Shown one piece after another: positions 17,254 through 25,629 of a DNA stretch of 32,258 bases. Origin of the DNA: Pseudomonas sp. P7548 (GTDB taxonomy: Bacteria > Pseudomonadota > Gammaproteobacteria > Pseudomonadales > Pseudomonadaceae); contig NZ_JACARO010000082.1 of assembly GCF_013386585.1 (NCBI RefSeq), forward strand, positions 1-32,258, in the 5' to 3' direction. The number at the start of each line of letters is the position of its first letter. The first letter of the stretch is position 1. Under the pieces are notes generated by a model, which was not told the origin of the DNA, searched no databases, and was given only the letters and a program-made list of their open reading frames with translations. A program made the position numbers and the translations under genes.

Positions 17254-17267
17254 GTCTCAAAAGAGAC
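17254..17267. promoter_or_regulatory. Perfect 5-bp inverted repeat upstream of the membrane protein gene
   Basis: GTCTC at 17254-17258 and GAGAC at 17263-17267 with AAAA between. It lies 37 bases upstream of the minus-strand start at 17217, in the promoter region, and could be a small operator or an RNA hairpin in the leader. Confidence 0.3.
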
Positions 17268-17404
17268 AGTGCAGCCACCATGCCAGTCGTCGCAAAAATA
17301 AAATGTCTTGTTTTTCAATGCGTTAAATAACTTGAACTTCCTAGGACCGTGCAACTTGCAAGAACTGATCGATTGCGGCGGGCGTTATGCACTCCCGCCC
17401 ACCC

Positions 17405-17490
17405 TGTAGGGAGCCGGCTTGCCGGCGATCGCGGCCTCTGCCACAGCGCAAGGCTCAGGGGCCTCATCGCCGGCAAGCCGGCTCCTACGG
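17405..17490. repeat. REP pair (REPIN), GTAGGAGCCGGC type
   Basis: TGTAGGGAGCCGGCTTGCC at 17405 (with one extra G) and the inverted copy GGCAAGCCGGCTCCTAC ending near 17488. The 436-base gap 17218-17653 between two divergent genes otherwise holds only the two inverted repeats listed separately; I see no gene in it. Confidence 0.85.
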
Positions 17491-17558
17491 GAATGTGGGG
17501 TGGGATCTGTTATCGGTGGCTGGGTTTCCTGCCGGCCTGCAACATGAAAATGTGTCGG

Positions 17559-17611
17559 TTTTGCCAAGATGAAGTTTAATTTAGGAAGCGTTCAGGCATT
17601 TCTTGGCAAAA
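17559..17611. promoter_or_regulatory. 11-bp perfect inverted repeat upstream of the response regulator gene
   Basis: TTTTGCCAAGA at 17559-17569 and TCTTGGCAAAA at 17601-17611 are exact inverted copies with centres 42 bases apart, about four helical turns. TTTAAT at 17575-17580, a possible -10 box, lies between them. The right arm is 43 bases before the response regulator ATG. The arrangement suits a DNA-looping or paired-dimer operator, perhaps for autoregulation. Confidence 0.45.
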
Positions 17612-17653
17612 TGGCCCCACTTCTGTCGTGTGAACCGCTCACCAGGTAATCCT

Positions 17654-18337
17654 ATGACCCGTATTTTGACAATCGAGGATGACGCCGTAACAGCCCGCGA
17701 GATCGTCGCCGAGCTGAGTAGCCATGGACTGGATGTGGATTGGGTGGACAACGGCCGCGAAGGCCTGGTCCGTGCTGTCAGTGGTGATTACGATCTGATT
17801 ACCCTCGACCGTATGCTGCCGGAACTCGATGGCCTGGCCATCGTGACCACCCTGCGCACCATCGGGGTGTCGACGCCGATCTTGATGATCAGCGCCCTCT
17901 CCGATGTCGACGAGCGGGTGCGTGGCCTGCGAGCCGGGGGCGACGACTACCTGACCAAGCCGTTCGCCTCCGACGAAATGGCGGCCCGCGTTGAAGTGCT
18001 GCTGCGCCGCAAAAGCACGGTGAAGGAGTTCGAGACCGCCCTGCGCGTGGCCGACCTGGAACTGAACCTGATCAGCCGCGAAGCCAGCCGCGCCGAGCAA
18101 CCCCTGAGCCTCTTGCCCACCGAGTACAAGTTGCTCGAATTCCTGATGCGCAACACCGGCCAGATCCTGTCGCGAATGATGATTTTCGAGGAAGTCTGGG
18201 GCTACCACTTCGACCCGGGCACCAACCTGATCGACGTGCACATCGGTCGCCTGCGCAAGAAAATCGATCCACCGGGCCTCACGCCGCTGATCCGCACGGT
18301 ACGAGGCTCCGGCTATGTCATTGCTGAACCCCTCTAA
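17654..18337 (+). CDS. OmpR/PhoB-family response regulator
   Basis: DNA-binding response regulator of 227 residues. The receiver domain has the acidic pair E8/D9, phosphoacceptor D52 (ITLDRMLPELDG) and K102 (LTKPF). The C-terminal winged-helix DNA-binding domain (about 130-225) contains LLPTEYKLLEFLMRN and DVHIGRLRKKID. ATG 17654 follows CCAGGTAA; the frame opens earlier at 17603, but residue 1 of the receiver fold is MTRILTIEDD. It overlaps the sensor kinase gene by 23 bases, so the two form one operon. The stimulus cannot be read from the sequence. Although a copper operon lies nearby, it is separated by another transcript and I do not call this CusR. Confidence 0.88.
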   Translation: MTRILTIEDDAVTAREIVAELSSHGLDVDWVDNGREGLVRAVSGDYDLITLDRMLPELDGLAIVTTLRTIGVSTPILMISALSDVDERVRGLRAGGDDYLTKPFASDEMAARVEVLLRRKSTVKEFETALRVADLELNLISREASRAEQPLSLLPTEYKLLEFLMRNTGQILSRMMIFEEVWGYHFDPGTNLIDVHIGRLRKKIDPPGLTPLIRTVRGSGYVIAEPL

Positions 18338-19706
18338 GGGCTGGCGCTCTTCCAGCAGCCGCTTGCTGGCGCTCTACAGTTCGTTGTTCGTGGCGTGGAG
18401 CTGCATCCTCATGGGGGTGCTGTACTACGAAGTGTCGGGTTACCTGGGCGACCTGTCGCGCCACTCCCTGATGCAGCGCCAGCACCTGTTCCAGCGTTTC
18501 GACGGCGAAGAGCTGGTCGAAGCGCTGACCACCAGCATGACCTTCGACATGAAGGGCGTGGATGCCTACGGCCTGTTCGATGAACAGTTCCGCCCCTTGA
18601 GCGGGCCGATTCGTGCCGTGCCGCCGGACCTGCCGCTGGACGGCAAGATCCACGCCCTGGCCAATTGCGTCGACTCCGACGACCCGAAACTGCCCAAGGA
18701 CAGCTGCGACGCCGTGGCCACCCACACCGAAGACGGCCGCTGGCTGGTGCTGGTGCGGGCCAACGGTTCGCTGTTCGGCGTGACCCGGATCATCTGGCAT
18801 GCGCTGTTGTGGGCGTTGTCCCTGACCATCATCCCCGGTGCGGCCGGCTGGCATCTGTTGCGCCGCCGCCCGCTGCGGCGTATCCGTGGGATCCAGGCGA
18901 GTGCCGAGGCCATCGTGGCCGGCGACCTCACCCATCGCCTGCCGCTGTCGAACCGACGTGATGAGCTGGACATGCTGGCGGCCATCGTCAACGCCATGCT
19001 CGACCGCATCGAGAAGCTGATGAACGAGGTCAAAGGCGTGTGCGACAACATCGCCCACGACCTGCGCACGCCGCTGACACGCCTGCGGGCGCAGTTATAC
19101 CGCATCAAGCAGGAAGCTGAACAAGACTCGGGCTACGCGGTAAAACTCGATGACGCCATTGCCGAAACCGACACCCTGATGGCGCGCTTTCGCGGGCTGT
19201 TGCGCATCTCGGAACTGGAAGACCACCAGCGCCGTTCAGGCTTCCTGGTGATGGACCCGTTGCCGCTGTTGCGCGAACTGCACGACTTCTACCTGCCGCT
19301 GGCCGAAGAAGGTGAATTGCAACTGCGGCTTGAGGCGCCGGAGTCCCTGCCGTGGATCACCGGCGACCGCGCCCTGTTGTTCGAAGCCCTGGCCAACCTG
19401 CTGAGCAACTCGATCAAGTTCTCCCCACCCGGCGGCGAGGTGATTCTGCGCGGGGTCAATGATGCGGGCAGCACGCGCATCGAAGTGCACGACTCCGGCC
19501 CCGGCATACCGGTGGCGGAACGCGATGCGGTGTTCCAGCGCTTCTATCGCGTGGATGAAAGCGACCAGCAAGGCGGTTTCGGGTTGGGCTTGTCGATTGT
19601 GGCGGCGATCATCAACTTGCATGGGTTCAAGTTGGAGGTGGGCACCAGCGAGCAAGGCGGTGCCCGCCTGATACTCGAGTGCCGCCAACAACTCATGCCC
19701 GAGTAA
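18315..19706 (+). CDS. Membrane sensor histidine kinase
   Basis: Partner of the response regulator, 463 residues. Two membrane helices (about 17-39 and 157-178) bound a periplasmic loop of some 115 residues with two cysteines (C118 and C131) that could form a disulfide. Then come a HAMP domain (about 180-235), the dimerisation domain with H248 in DNIAHDLRTPL, and an HATPase domain with ALANLLSNSIKFS, DSGPGIP and GFGLGLS. ATG 18315 lies inside the end of the regulator gene, giving translational coupling. The signal sensed is unknown; the loop has no obvious metal-ligand cluster beyond the two cysteines and the acidic segment DSDDP. Confidence 0.88.
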   Translation: MSLLNPSKGWRSSSSRLLALYSSLFVAWSCILMGVLYYEVSGYLGDLSRHSLMQRQHLFQRFDGEELVEALTTSMTFDMKGVDAYGLFDEQFRPLSGPIRAVPPDLPLDGKIHALANCVDSDDPKLPKDSCDAVATHTEDGRWLVLVRANGSLFGVTRIIWHALLWALSLTIIPGAAGWHLLRRRPLRRIRGIQASAEAIVAGDLTHRLPLSNRRDELDMLAAIVNAMLDRIEKLMNEVKGVCDNIAHDLRTPLTRLRAQLYRIKQEAEQDSGYAVKLDDAIAETDTLMARFRGLLRISELEDHQRRSGFLVMDPLPLLRELHDFYLPLAEEGELQLRLEAPESLPWITGDRALLFEALANLLSNSIKFSPPGGEVILRGVNDAGSTRIEVHDSGPGIPVAERDAVFQRFYRVDESDQQGGFGLGLSIVAAIINLHGFKLEVGTSEQGGARLILECRQQLMPE

Positions 19707-19725
19707 CGCGAGCACCACACAACTC

Positions 19726-19815
19726 TGTGGGAGCTGGCTTGCCTGCGATAGCGGTGGATCAGTCAATAATTCCGGTGACTGATACACAGCTTTCGCAGGC
19801 AAGCCAGCTCCCACA
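19726..19815. repeat. REP pair (REPIN), GTGGGAGCTGGC type
   Basis: TGTGGGAGCTGGCTTGC at 19726 and its inverted copy ending at 19815. It fills the gap between the convergent sensor kinase and SRPBCC genes and may terminate both. The inner part carries a further TCAGTCA...TGACTGA pairing. Confidence 0.9.
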
Positions 19816-19843
19816 TTGGATTTGTGTTGTCTAGCGAGTCGGG

Positions 19844-20254
19844 TTAGAAGTTGGCGCGCAGGGCCTCGAGGCCGCCGCTGTAGACGCCGGCAAACAACTC
19901 TTCGACCGCCGCATCGGTGGTGCCCGCTACCGGGGTGAATACGCCGGACCAGGTCACCTTGGCCGACGCATCGGTCAAGGCCTCAACCTGCAAGGTCGCC
20001 AGGTACGCGCTCACCGGGAACGGCGATTGCTCGATGGTGTAGCTGTAGGTGCGAGCCACGTTGTCAAACGTCTGCAAGCGTTCGACCACCACCCCGCCGT
20101 CAGCGGTTTGCAAATGGCGTACGCGGCCGCCGTCACTTGGCTCGCTCTTGACGATGAACGGCAGCCAGTCCGGCAGCGCGTTGAAACCACCCACCAATTG
20201 CCAGACCTGATCGGCCGATACGGGTACTTCGATTACAGAAGATGCTGTTGCCAC
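19844..20254 (-). CDS. SRPBCC-family (polyketide cyclase/dehydrase-like) protein
   Basis: Small START/Bet v 1-fold protein of 136 residues, third gene after an aldo/keto reductase and an SDR. The start VIEVPVSADQVWQLVGGFNALPDWLP is the usual first strand and helix of the fold (written here as VSADQVWQLVGGF and NALPDWLP), and VTWSGVFTP is a characteristic strand. Members bind hydrophobic ligands; a catalytic role cannot be assumed. Translation probably begins at GTG 20254, eight bases after GGAG; no ATG is available nearby in frame. It lies 28 bases after the SDR gene. Confidence 0.8.
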   Translation of the reverse strand: MATASSVIEVPVSADQVWQLVGGFNALPDWLPFIVKSEPSDGGRVRHLQTADGGVVVERLQTFDNVARTYSYTIEQSPFPVSAYLATLQVEALTDASAKVTWSGVFTPVAGTTDAAVEELFAGVYSGGLEALRANF

Positions 20255-20282
20255 AATAAATACTCCACACCATTAAAAGAAT

Positions 20283-21080
20283 TCAGATCGCCATGCTGTC
20301 GACAACACCACCGTCGACCCGCAATGCGGCGCCTGTGGTTGCCGAAGACAGCGGTGAGGCAATGTACGCCACCAGGTTCGCCACTTCATCCACATTGGCC
20401 GCACGCTGGATGATCGACGTAGGGCGCGCCTGGCGCACAAACACGTCGGCCTCGTCCCGCGCACTGCGCCCCGACTTGGCGGTGGCGTCCTTGAGCATAT
20501 GCTCCAGGCCATCGGTGAACGTCGGCCCCGGCAGCACCGCATTGACTGTCACCCCAGTACCGGCCAAGCGTTTGGCCAAGCCGTGGGACACCGCCAGGTT
20601 GGCGCTCTTGGTCACGCCGTAGTTGATCATGTCGGCCGGGGTCGCCACGCCGGACTCCGAGGACAGGAAAATCACCCGCCCCCAGCCCTGTTCGACCATG
20701 CCCGGCACATAGTGCCGCGCCAGGCGCACGCCGGAGATCACATTGACCTCATAGAAGCGCGTCCACTCACTGTCGGGCGCCTCGAAGAAGTCCACATCGT
20801 TGAAGATGCCCAGGTTGTTGACCAGGATGTCGGCGCGAGGTTCGGCGGCGAACAGCGTTTGCGCGCCCTCGGCCGTGCCCAGGTCGGCCACCAGGCCACG
20901 CAGGTCGGCGCCCGGTACCGCCTGGCGGATACTGGCCAGGGCCTCGTCGACCTTGCCCTTTTCACGCCCGATCACCACCACGGTTGCGCCGGACTGCGCC
21001 AGGGCCTGGCTGATACCCAGGCCGATCCCGGCGGTGCTGCCGCTGACAATGGCAACCTTTCCACTTACATCAATGTTCAT
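20283..21080 (-). CDS. SDR-family oxidoreductase
   Basis: Short-chain dehydrogenase/reductase of 265 residues. It has the cofactor motif GSTAGIGLG (14-22), NNLG (88-91), N113, and the catalytic S141, Y154 and K158 (NYGVTKS). The end, GAALRVDGGVVDSMA, is the standard family C-terminus. R39 in IGREKGK after the second strand suggests NADP preference, as an inference. ATG 21080 is preceded by AAGGA. It sits 16 bases after the aldo/keto reductase gene and before the SRPBCC gene on one transcript. Substrate unknown. Confidence 0.88.
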   Translation of the reverse strand: MNIDVSGKVAIVSGSTAGIGLGISQALAQSGATVVVIGREKGKVDEALASIRQAVPGADLRGLVADLGTAEGAQTLFAAEPRADILVNNLGIFNDVDFFEAPDSEWTRFYEVNVISGVRLARHYVPGMVEQGWGRVIFLSSESGVATPADMINYGVTKSANLAVSHGLAKRLAGTGVTVNAVLPGPTFTDGLEHMLKDATAKSGRSARDEADVFVRQARPTSIIQRAANVDEVANLVAYIASPLSSATTGAALRVDGGVVDSMAI

Positions 21081-21096
21081 CGCAAGATTCCTTGAG

Positions 21097-22101
21097 TTAG
21101 AGCGGCAGAGGTGCGCGGTCCGAAATCAGTCGGGCGTCGCGCAGGGCCAGCCAGAAGGCTGCCGGAATGGTTTCTGACAACGCCGCGACGTCTTCGGCAA
21201 TTCGCCCCGGACGACTGGCACCCGGAATTACAGCAGCCACGGCCGGATGCGCCAGGGAGAATTGCAGTGCAGCGGCTTTCACGCTGACGCCGAAGGCCTG
21301 GGCAATCGCCTTGATCTGCTCGACTTTACTGATGATAGCCGGGCTGGCTTTCTGGTATTCGAAGTGCGCGCCGCCGGCCAGGATGCCCGAGCTGTAAGGG
21401 CCGCCGACCACAAACTCGACGTTCTGTGCCAAGGCAGCGTCCATCAGGCGTTGCAGGGCGCGGTCGTGGTCCAGCAAGGTGTAGCGGCCGGCCAACAGAA
21501 AACCATCAGGCTGTGCCTCGCTCAGGTCCAGGGTCAATTCGCACGGTTCGACGCGGTTGACGCCCAGGCCCCAGGCCTTGATCACGCCCTCTTCACGCAA
21601 GCGGGTCAGCACCTTGAAGGCGCCGGTACGGGCCTGGTTGAAGTACTCCAGCCATTGGTCGCCGTAGAAGTCCTGGGCGATGTCGTGGATCCACACGATG
21701 TCCAGGCGGTCGGTTTTCAGGCGGTTCAGGCTGTCTTCAATCGAGCGCAGCGTGGCGTCGGCGCTGTAGTCGTTGAGCATCTTGTTGGGGCGGCCGTGTT
21801 CAAACACGCCGCTCTTTTCGCCGAGGTCGCGAGTGCTTTCTTCGACTTCATCGAGAATCACCCGGCCCACTTTGGTACTGAGCACGAAGTCGTCGCGGTT
21901 GTACTGCGCCAGGGCCTGGCCCAGGCGGATCTCGGAAAGGCCCGAGCCGTAGAACGGCGCGGTGTCGAAGTAACGCACGCCTTGGTTCCAGGCCGCCTCG
22001 ACGGTGGCCTGGGCCTCGTCCTCGGGAATGGCGCGGAACATGTTGCCCAGTGGCGCGGTGCCAAAGCCCAATGGGCCGGGCAGTTTGTCTCTCAAGCTCA
22101 T
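21097..22101 (-). CDS. Aldo/keto reductase
   Basis: NAD(P)H-dependent TIM-barrel oxidoreductase, 334 residues. It has the catalytic tetrad D46 and Y51 (YFDTAPFYGSGLSE), K77 (LSTKVGR) and H139 (IVWIHDI). The GSGLSE-type motif and the length resemble the branch that includes L-fucose/D-threo-aldose dehydrogenases and pyridoxal 4-dehydrogenase. C-terminal IPGASRPGRIAEDVAAL is the typical phosphate-binding segment. ATG 22101 follows TTGAGGA. It is the first gene of a three-gene operon and is divergent from a LysR gene that probably controls it. Confidence 0.88.
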   Translation of the reverse strand: MSLRDKLPGPLGFGTAPLGNMFRAIPEDEAQATVEAAWNQGVRYFDTAPFYGSGLSEIRLGQALAQYNRDDFVLSTKVGRVILDEVEESTRDLGEKSGVFEHGRPNKMLNDYSADATLRSIEDSLNRLKTDRLDIVWIHDIAQDFYGDQWLEYFNQARTGAFKVLTRLREEGVIKAWGLGVNRVEPCELTLDLSEAQPDGFLLAGRYTLLDHDRALQRLMDAALAQNVEFVVGGPYSSGILAGGAHFEYQKASPAIISKVEQIKAIAQAFGVSVKAAALQFSLAHPAVAAVIPGASRPGRIAEDVAALSETIPAAFWLALRDARLISDRAPLPL

Positions 22102-22162
22102 GGTGAATCCTCAATCGGTTCGTGGTCGCGGTGACCGTTGAGCAGATCCTAGATTGCCAAGA

Positions 22163-22175
22163 TTGGACCGTCCAA
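22163..22175. promoter_or_regulatory. Palindrome between the aldo/keto reductase and lysR genes
   Basis: TTGGAC, one base, GTCCAA: a perfect 13-base dyad roughly midway between the two divergent starts. LysR proteins typically bind an interrupted dyad in this position. On the minus strand TTGGAC could serve as a -35 box with TAGGAT 18 bases further on, so the dyad would overlap the reductase promoter. Confidence 0.5.
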
Positions 22176-22213
22176 GACATACTTCGACAGACTTGAGTCC
22201 CATGAGGTCTAAC

Positions 22214-23107
22214 ATGATCGACCTACGCCAACTGCGCTACTTCGAAGTGGTCGCCGAAGAAGAACACGTCGGTCGCGCCGCCGAGCGCTTGCACATCTCC
22301 CAATCGCCGTTGAGCCGGCAGATCGCCCAGCTCGAAGAACGCCTGGGCCTGACCCTGTTCGAACGCAGCCAGCAGCGCATCCGCCTGACCCGCGATGGCC
22401 AAACCTTTCTGGCCGAAACCAAGGCGTTGCTCACCCACGCCAACCGCCTGGAATCCCTCGGCAAACGCCTGGGACGCGGTGAAGAAGGCGGCTTGTGCGT
22501 CGGCTACATCGAGAACGCCATGCATGCCGGCGTGCTGCCCAATGCCTTGCGGGTACTGCGTGACGACCGCCCGACCGTGCACATCAAGCTGTACAACCTG
22601 CCCTCCCTCGAACAGCTCGAAGGCCTGCGCCAACGCAGCCTGGATATTGCACTGGTGGGCGAACCACCGGCCGCCGATGACCCGGACCTGACCGCGCTGC
22701 AAGTATTGGACGACCCGATGTTGCTGGCCTTGCCCGAGAACCATCCCCTCGCCCACCAACAACCGCTGCTGCCCGAGCACCTGGCCGAGCAGCAGTGGAT
22801 CGGCGTACAACGCAAACCCGGCGCCAGCCCTACCGATGACTTTGTAGCCGCCTGCATCCGCGCCGGTTTCACCCCGCAGATTCCCATGGAGGCCAGCGAG
22901 CCGTTCACCGCCCTGGGCCTGGTGGCCTCAGGGCTGGGCGTGGCCATGGTGCAAAAAGGCCTGAGCCGCAACGCACCGCCCGGCGTGGTCTTGCGCGACC
23001 TGCCATGGCTGACCTACACCACCCCGCTGTGGGCAGCCTGGCACCGGATCAACCTGCGGCCATTGGTGGAAACCTTCCGCAAAGTGCTCACCGAACCCCA
23101 GGCCTGA
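22214..23107 (+). CDS. LysR-family transcriptional regulator
   Basis: Regulator of 297 residues. It begins MIDLRQLRYFEVVAEE, with a helix-turn-helix over about 18-40 (AAERLHISQSPLSRQIAQLE), followed by the effector-binding domain with typical FEPF-like and GLGVAMV segments. Start at ATG 22214 is preferred because GAGG lies eight bases before it; ATG 22202 in the same frame is possible. It is divergent from the reductase operon and probably regulates it in response to a substrate of those enzymes. Ligand unknown. Confidence 0.87.
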   Translation: MIDLRQLRYFEVVAEEEHVGRAAERLHISQSPLSRQIAQLEERLGLTLFERSQQRIRLTRDGQTFLAETKALLTHANRLESLGKRLGRGEEGGLCVGYIENAMHAGVLPNALRVLRDDRPTVHIKLYNLPSLEQLEGLRQRSLDIALVGEPPAADDPDLTALQVLDDPMLLALPENHPLAHQQPLLPEHLAEQQWIGVQRKPGASPTDDFVAACIRAGFTPQIPMEASEPFTALGLVASGLGVAMVQKGLSRNAPPGVVLRDLPWLTYTTPLWAAWHRINLRPLVETFRKVLTEPQA

Positions 23108-23120
23108 CGCCGTTCAAAAC

Positions 23121-23209
23121 TGTGGGAGCGGGCTTGCTCGCGAATGCGGCGGGTCAGTCAGTGCATATGTCACTGAAAGACCGCATTCGCGAGCAAGCCC
23201 GCTCCCACA
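23121..23209. repeat. REP pair (REPIN), GTGGGAGCGGGC type
   Basis: TGTGGGAGCGGGCTTGCTCG at 23121 with its inverted copy ending at 23209. It lies between the convergent lysR and puuB-like genes. This is the same subtype as the element at 16123. Confidence 0.9.
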
Positions 23210-23227
23210 TTTGGATTGTGGCGTCAG

Positions 23228-24520
23228 TTAGACCAACTCCCGCAGGCGATACCAGAGCATGCCCAGCGCCAGCAGCGGCGAGCGCAAGGCCTTGCCGCCC
23301 GGGAAGGTCATGTGTGGCACCTGGCTGAAGATATCCAGGCCGGTGCTGTGGCCGGCGTGAATCCCTTCGGCCAGCAATTTTGCACACCAGTGCGTCACGT
23401 TCAGCCCATGCCCGGAATAGCCCTGGGCGTAGAACACGTTGGGGTACTGCTTCAACCGCCCGACCTGGGGAAAGCGGTTGGCGGTGATGCCAATCTTGCC
23501 ACCCCATTGAAACTCGATGGCGGCATTGGCCAACTGCGGGAACACCTTGAGCATTTTCGGCTGCATGTAGGCCGCGATGTCCGCCGGATCACGCCCGGAG
23601 TAATGGCAGGCGCCGCCGAACAACAGGCGACGGTCGGCGGAGAGCCGGTAGTAATCCAGCCCGACCTTCTGGTCGCACAGCGCCAGGTTCTGCGGGATCA
23701 GCTGGCTGGCCAGTTCCGCTGACAACGGCTCGGTGGCGATGATGTAGCTGCCCGCCGGCAGCACCTTCCCGCTCAGGCGCGGCTCCAGTTCCTCAAGGTG
23801 GGCATTGCAGGCCAGTACCAGCGTGTCAGCGCGTACCGTGCCACCCGCGCAGCGCACCTGCACCCTGTCGCCATGGATCAGCTCCAGCACTTCAGTGTTT
23901 TCATAGATCAGCACGCCAAGGGACTCGGCCACCTGGGCCTCGCCCAGCACCAGGTTCAGCGGGTGCAGGTGCCCGGAGCCCATGTCCACCAGGCCACCGG
24001 CGTACACCGTCGAACCGACCACTTGCCGCATGTCCTGCGGGCCGACCAGGCGGGTTTGGTGGGCATAGCCCAGGGTGGCAAGGTGCTCCTGCTCAGCGTT
24101 GAACGCAGCGAATTGCGCCGCCGTGTTCGCCAGCTCGCAGAAGCCCCAGCGCAGGTCGCAGTCGATCTGACGATCACGTATACGCTGCCCCACCAATTCC
24201 ACCGACTCGATCCCGGCCCGCTCCAGGTACCGCACGCCCTCCTCGCCCACGTACTTGGCGAACCCCGACACGTCATGACCGATGCCACGGATCAATTGCC
24301 CGCCATTGCGCCCGCTGGCACCCCAGCCAATGCGCCGGGCCTCCAGCAGGATCACCGACAGCCCGCGCTGGGCCAGTTCGATGGCGGTATTCACGCCGGT
24401 GAACCCGCCGCCGATCACACACACATCGGCGCTCAGGTCGGCCCCCAGTGACAGGCGCTGGGGCATGGCGTTGGCCGTGGCCCGGTAATAGGAATGGGCA
24501 TGGTCGTTGGACGCGATCAT
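23228..24520 (-). CDS. FAD-dependent oxidoreductase, PuuB-like gamma-glutamylpolyamine oxidase
   Basis: DAO-family flavoprotein of 430 residues. ADVCVIGGGFTG (32-43) is the dinucleotide-binding motif and E60 in LLEA is the ribose-binding acid, followed by GWGASGRNGGQ, typical of PuuB/PauB enzymes. It would oxidise gamma-glutamylated putrescine or a related polyamine. ATG 24520 overlaps the stop of the binding-protein gene as ATGA, giving translational coupling. With the upstream glutamine-synthetase-like gene it forms the first two steps of the gamma-glutamylation route; substrate choice among polyamines is not evident from sequence. Confidence 0.83.
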   Translation of the reverse strand: MIASNDHAHSYYRATANAMPQRLSLGADLSADVCVIGGGFTGVNTAIELAQRGLSVILLEARRIGWGASGRNGGQLIRGIGHDVSGFAKYVGEEGVRYLERAGIESVELVGQRIRDRQIDCDLRWGFCELANTAAQFAAFNAEQEHLATLGYAHQTRLVGPQDMRQVVGSTVYAGGLVDMGSGHLHPLNLVLGEAQVAESLGVLIYENTEVLELIHGDRVQVRCAGGTVRADTLVLACNAHLEELEPRLSGKVLPAGSYIIATEPLSAELASQLIPQNLALCDQKVGLDYYRLSADRRLLFGGACHYSGRDPADIAAYMQPKMLKVFPQLANAAIEFQWGGKIGITANRFPQVGRLKQYPNVFYAQGYSGHGLNVTHWCAKLLAEGIHAGHSTGLDIFSQVPHMTFPGGKALRSPLLALGMLWYRLRELV

Positions 24521-25605
24521 TTGTTGGTCTTCACTTTGCTCCAGGCGCGGGTCATCAGGCGCATGGTCGCCGGGGTGGGCGTGGTGGAAATGTAGAGTTT
24601 GTCGAGCACTTCCTGGGACGGGTACACCTCGGGGTTGTTCACCAGTTCCGGGTCCATGAAGGCCTTCGCAGCCGGGTTGGCGTTGGCGTAACCCACCGAG
24701 GCGCTGACCTTGGCGATCACCTCGGGGTCGAGCAGGTAGTTGATAAAGGCATGGGCTTCTTTCGGGTTGCTGGCATCGGCGGGAATGGCCAACAGGTCGA
24801 ACCACAGGTTGGAACCTTCCTTGGGAATCGAGTAAGCGATATTCACGCCGTTCTTGGCTTCCTTGGCGCGGTTGGCCGCCTGGAACACGTCGCCGGAGTA
24901 GCCGAAGGCCACGCAGATGTCGCCGTTGGCCAGGTCCGAGATGTACTTGGAAGAATGGAAATAGGTGATGTACGGACGCAGCGTCAACAGCTTGGCTTCG
25001 GCCTGCTTGTAGTCCTCGGGGTTCTCGCTGCGCGGGTCCTTGCCCAGGTAGTTGAGGATCGCCGGGAACAGCTCATCGGCCGAGTCGAGGAACGCCACGC
25101 CGCATTGGTTCAGCTTCTTGATGTTCTCCGGCTCGAACAACACGGCCCACGAGTCGATATGGTCGATGCCCAGCACTTGCTTGACCTTGTCGACGTTGTA
25201 GCCGATGCCGTTGGTGCCCCACAGGTACGGCACCGAGTGGGCGTTGCCCGGGTCATTCTTTTCCAGCAGCTTGAGCAGCTTGGGGTCCAGGTTCTTGAAG
25301 TTGGGCAACTGCGCGCGATCGAGCTTGAGGAACGCGCCGGCCTTCACCTGGCGTGCCAGGAAGTGGTTGGACGGCACCACCACGTCATAGCCGGTGCGCC
25401 CTGCGAGCAGCTTGCCCTCCAGGGTTTCATTGGAGTCGAACACGTCGTAGATCGGCTTGATCCCGGTCTTGGCCTGGAAGTCGGCCAAGGTGGTCTCGCC
25501 GATGTAGTCGGTCCAGTTATAGACGCTTACCGTCTGCGCGGCCTGGCTGGCACTGCTGAACGCCGCGACAAGAGCCAGCGGGAGAAGCTTTTTCACAAGA
25601 CGCAT
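24517..25605 (-). CDS. Polyamine ABC transporter substrate-binding protein, PotF/SpuD-like
   Basis: Periplasmic binding protein of 362 residues with a signal peptide ending at about residue 22 (SSASQA). The mature protein starts VSVYNWTDYIGETTLADF and contains DVVVPSNHFLARQ, VPYLWGTNGIGYN and CVAFGYSGD, all diagnostic of the PotF/SpuD putrescine and spermidine-binding family. ATG 25605 follows AGGGGT. No permease or ATPase gene is adjacent: the next genes on both sides are metabolic enzymes. It must therefore serve a transporter encoded elsewhere, or act as a sensor-type binding protein. Confidence 0.9.
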   Translation of the reverse strand: MRLVKKLLPLALVAAFSSASQAAQTVSVYNWTDYIGETTLADFQAKTGIKPIYDVFDSNETLEGKLLAGRTGYDVVVPSNHFLARQVKAGAFLKLDRAQLPNFKNLDPKLLKLLEKNDPGNAHSVPYLWGTNGIGYNVDKVKQVLGIDHIDSWAVLFEPENIKKLNQCGVAFLDSADELFPAILNYLGKDPRSENPEDYKQAEAKLLTLRPYITYFHSSKYISDLANGDICVAFGYSGDVFQAANRAKEAKNGVNIAYSIPKEGSNLWFDLLAIPADASNPKEAHAFINYLLDPEVIAKVSASVGYANANPAAKAFMDPELVNNPEVYPSQEVLDKLYISTTPTPATMRLMTRAWSKVKTNK

Positions 25606-25629
25606 ATCGACACCCCTTTTTTTGGTTTT

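Noticed and set aside
17654..19706. The two-component pair as CusR/CusS of the nearby copper operon
   Set aside because: A separate transcript lies between, and the sensor loop has no clear metal-binding cluster. Proximity alone is not enough.
16123..23209. Repeated palindromes suggesting a CRISPR array
   Set aside because: The repeats are isolated pairs in separate intergenic gaps, not evenly spaced direct repeats, and no cas gene is present. They fit REP elements.
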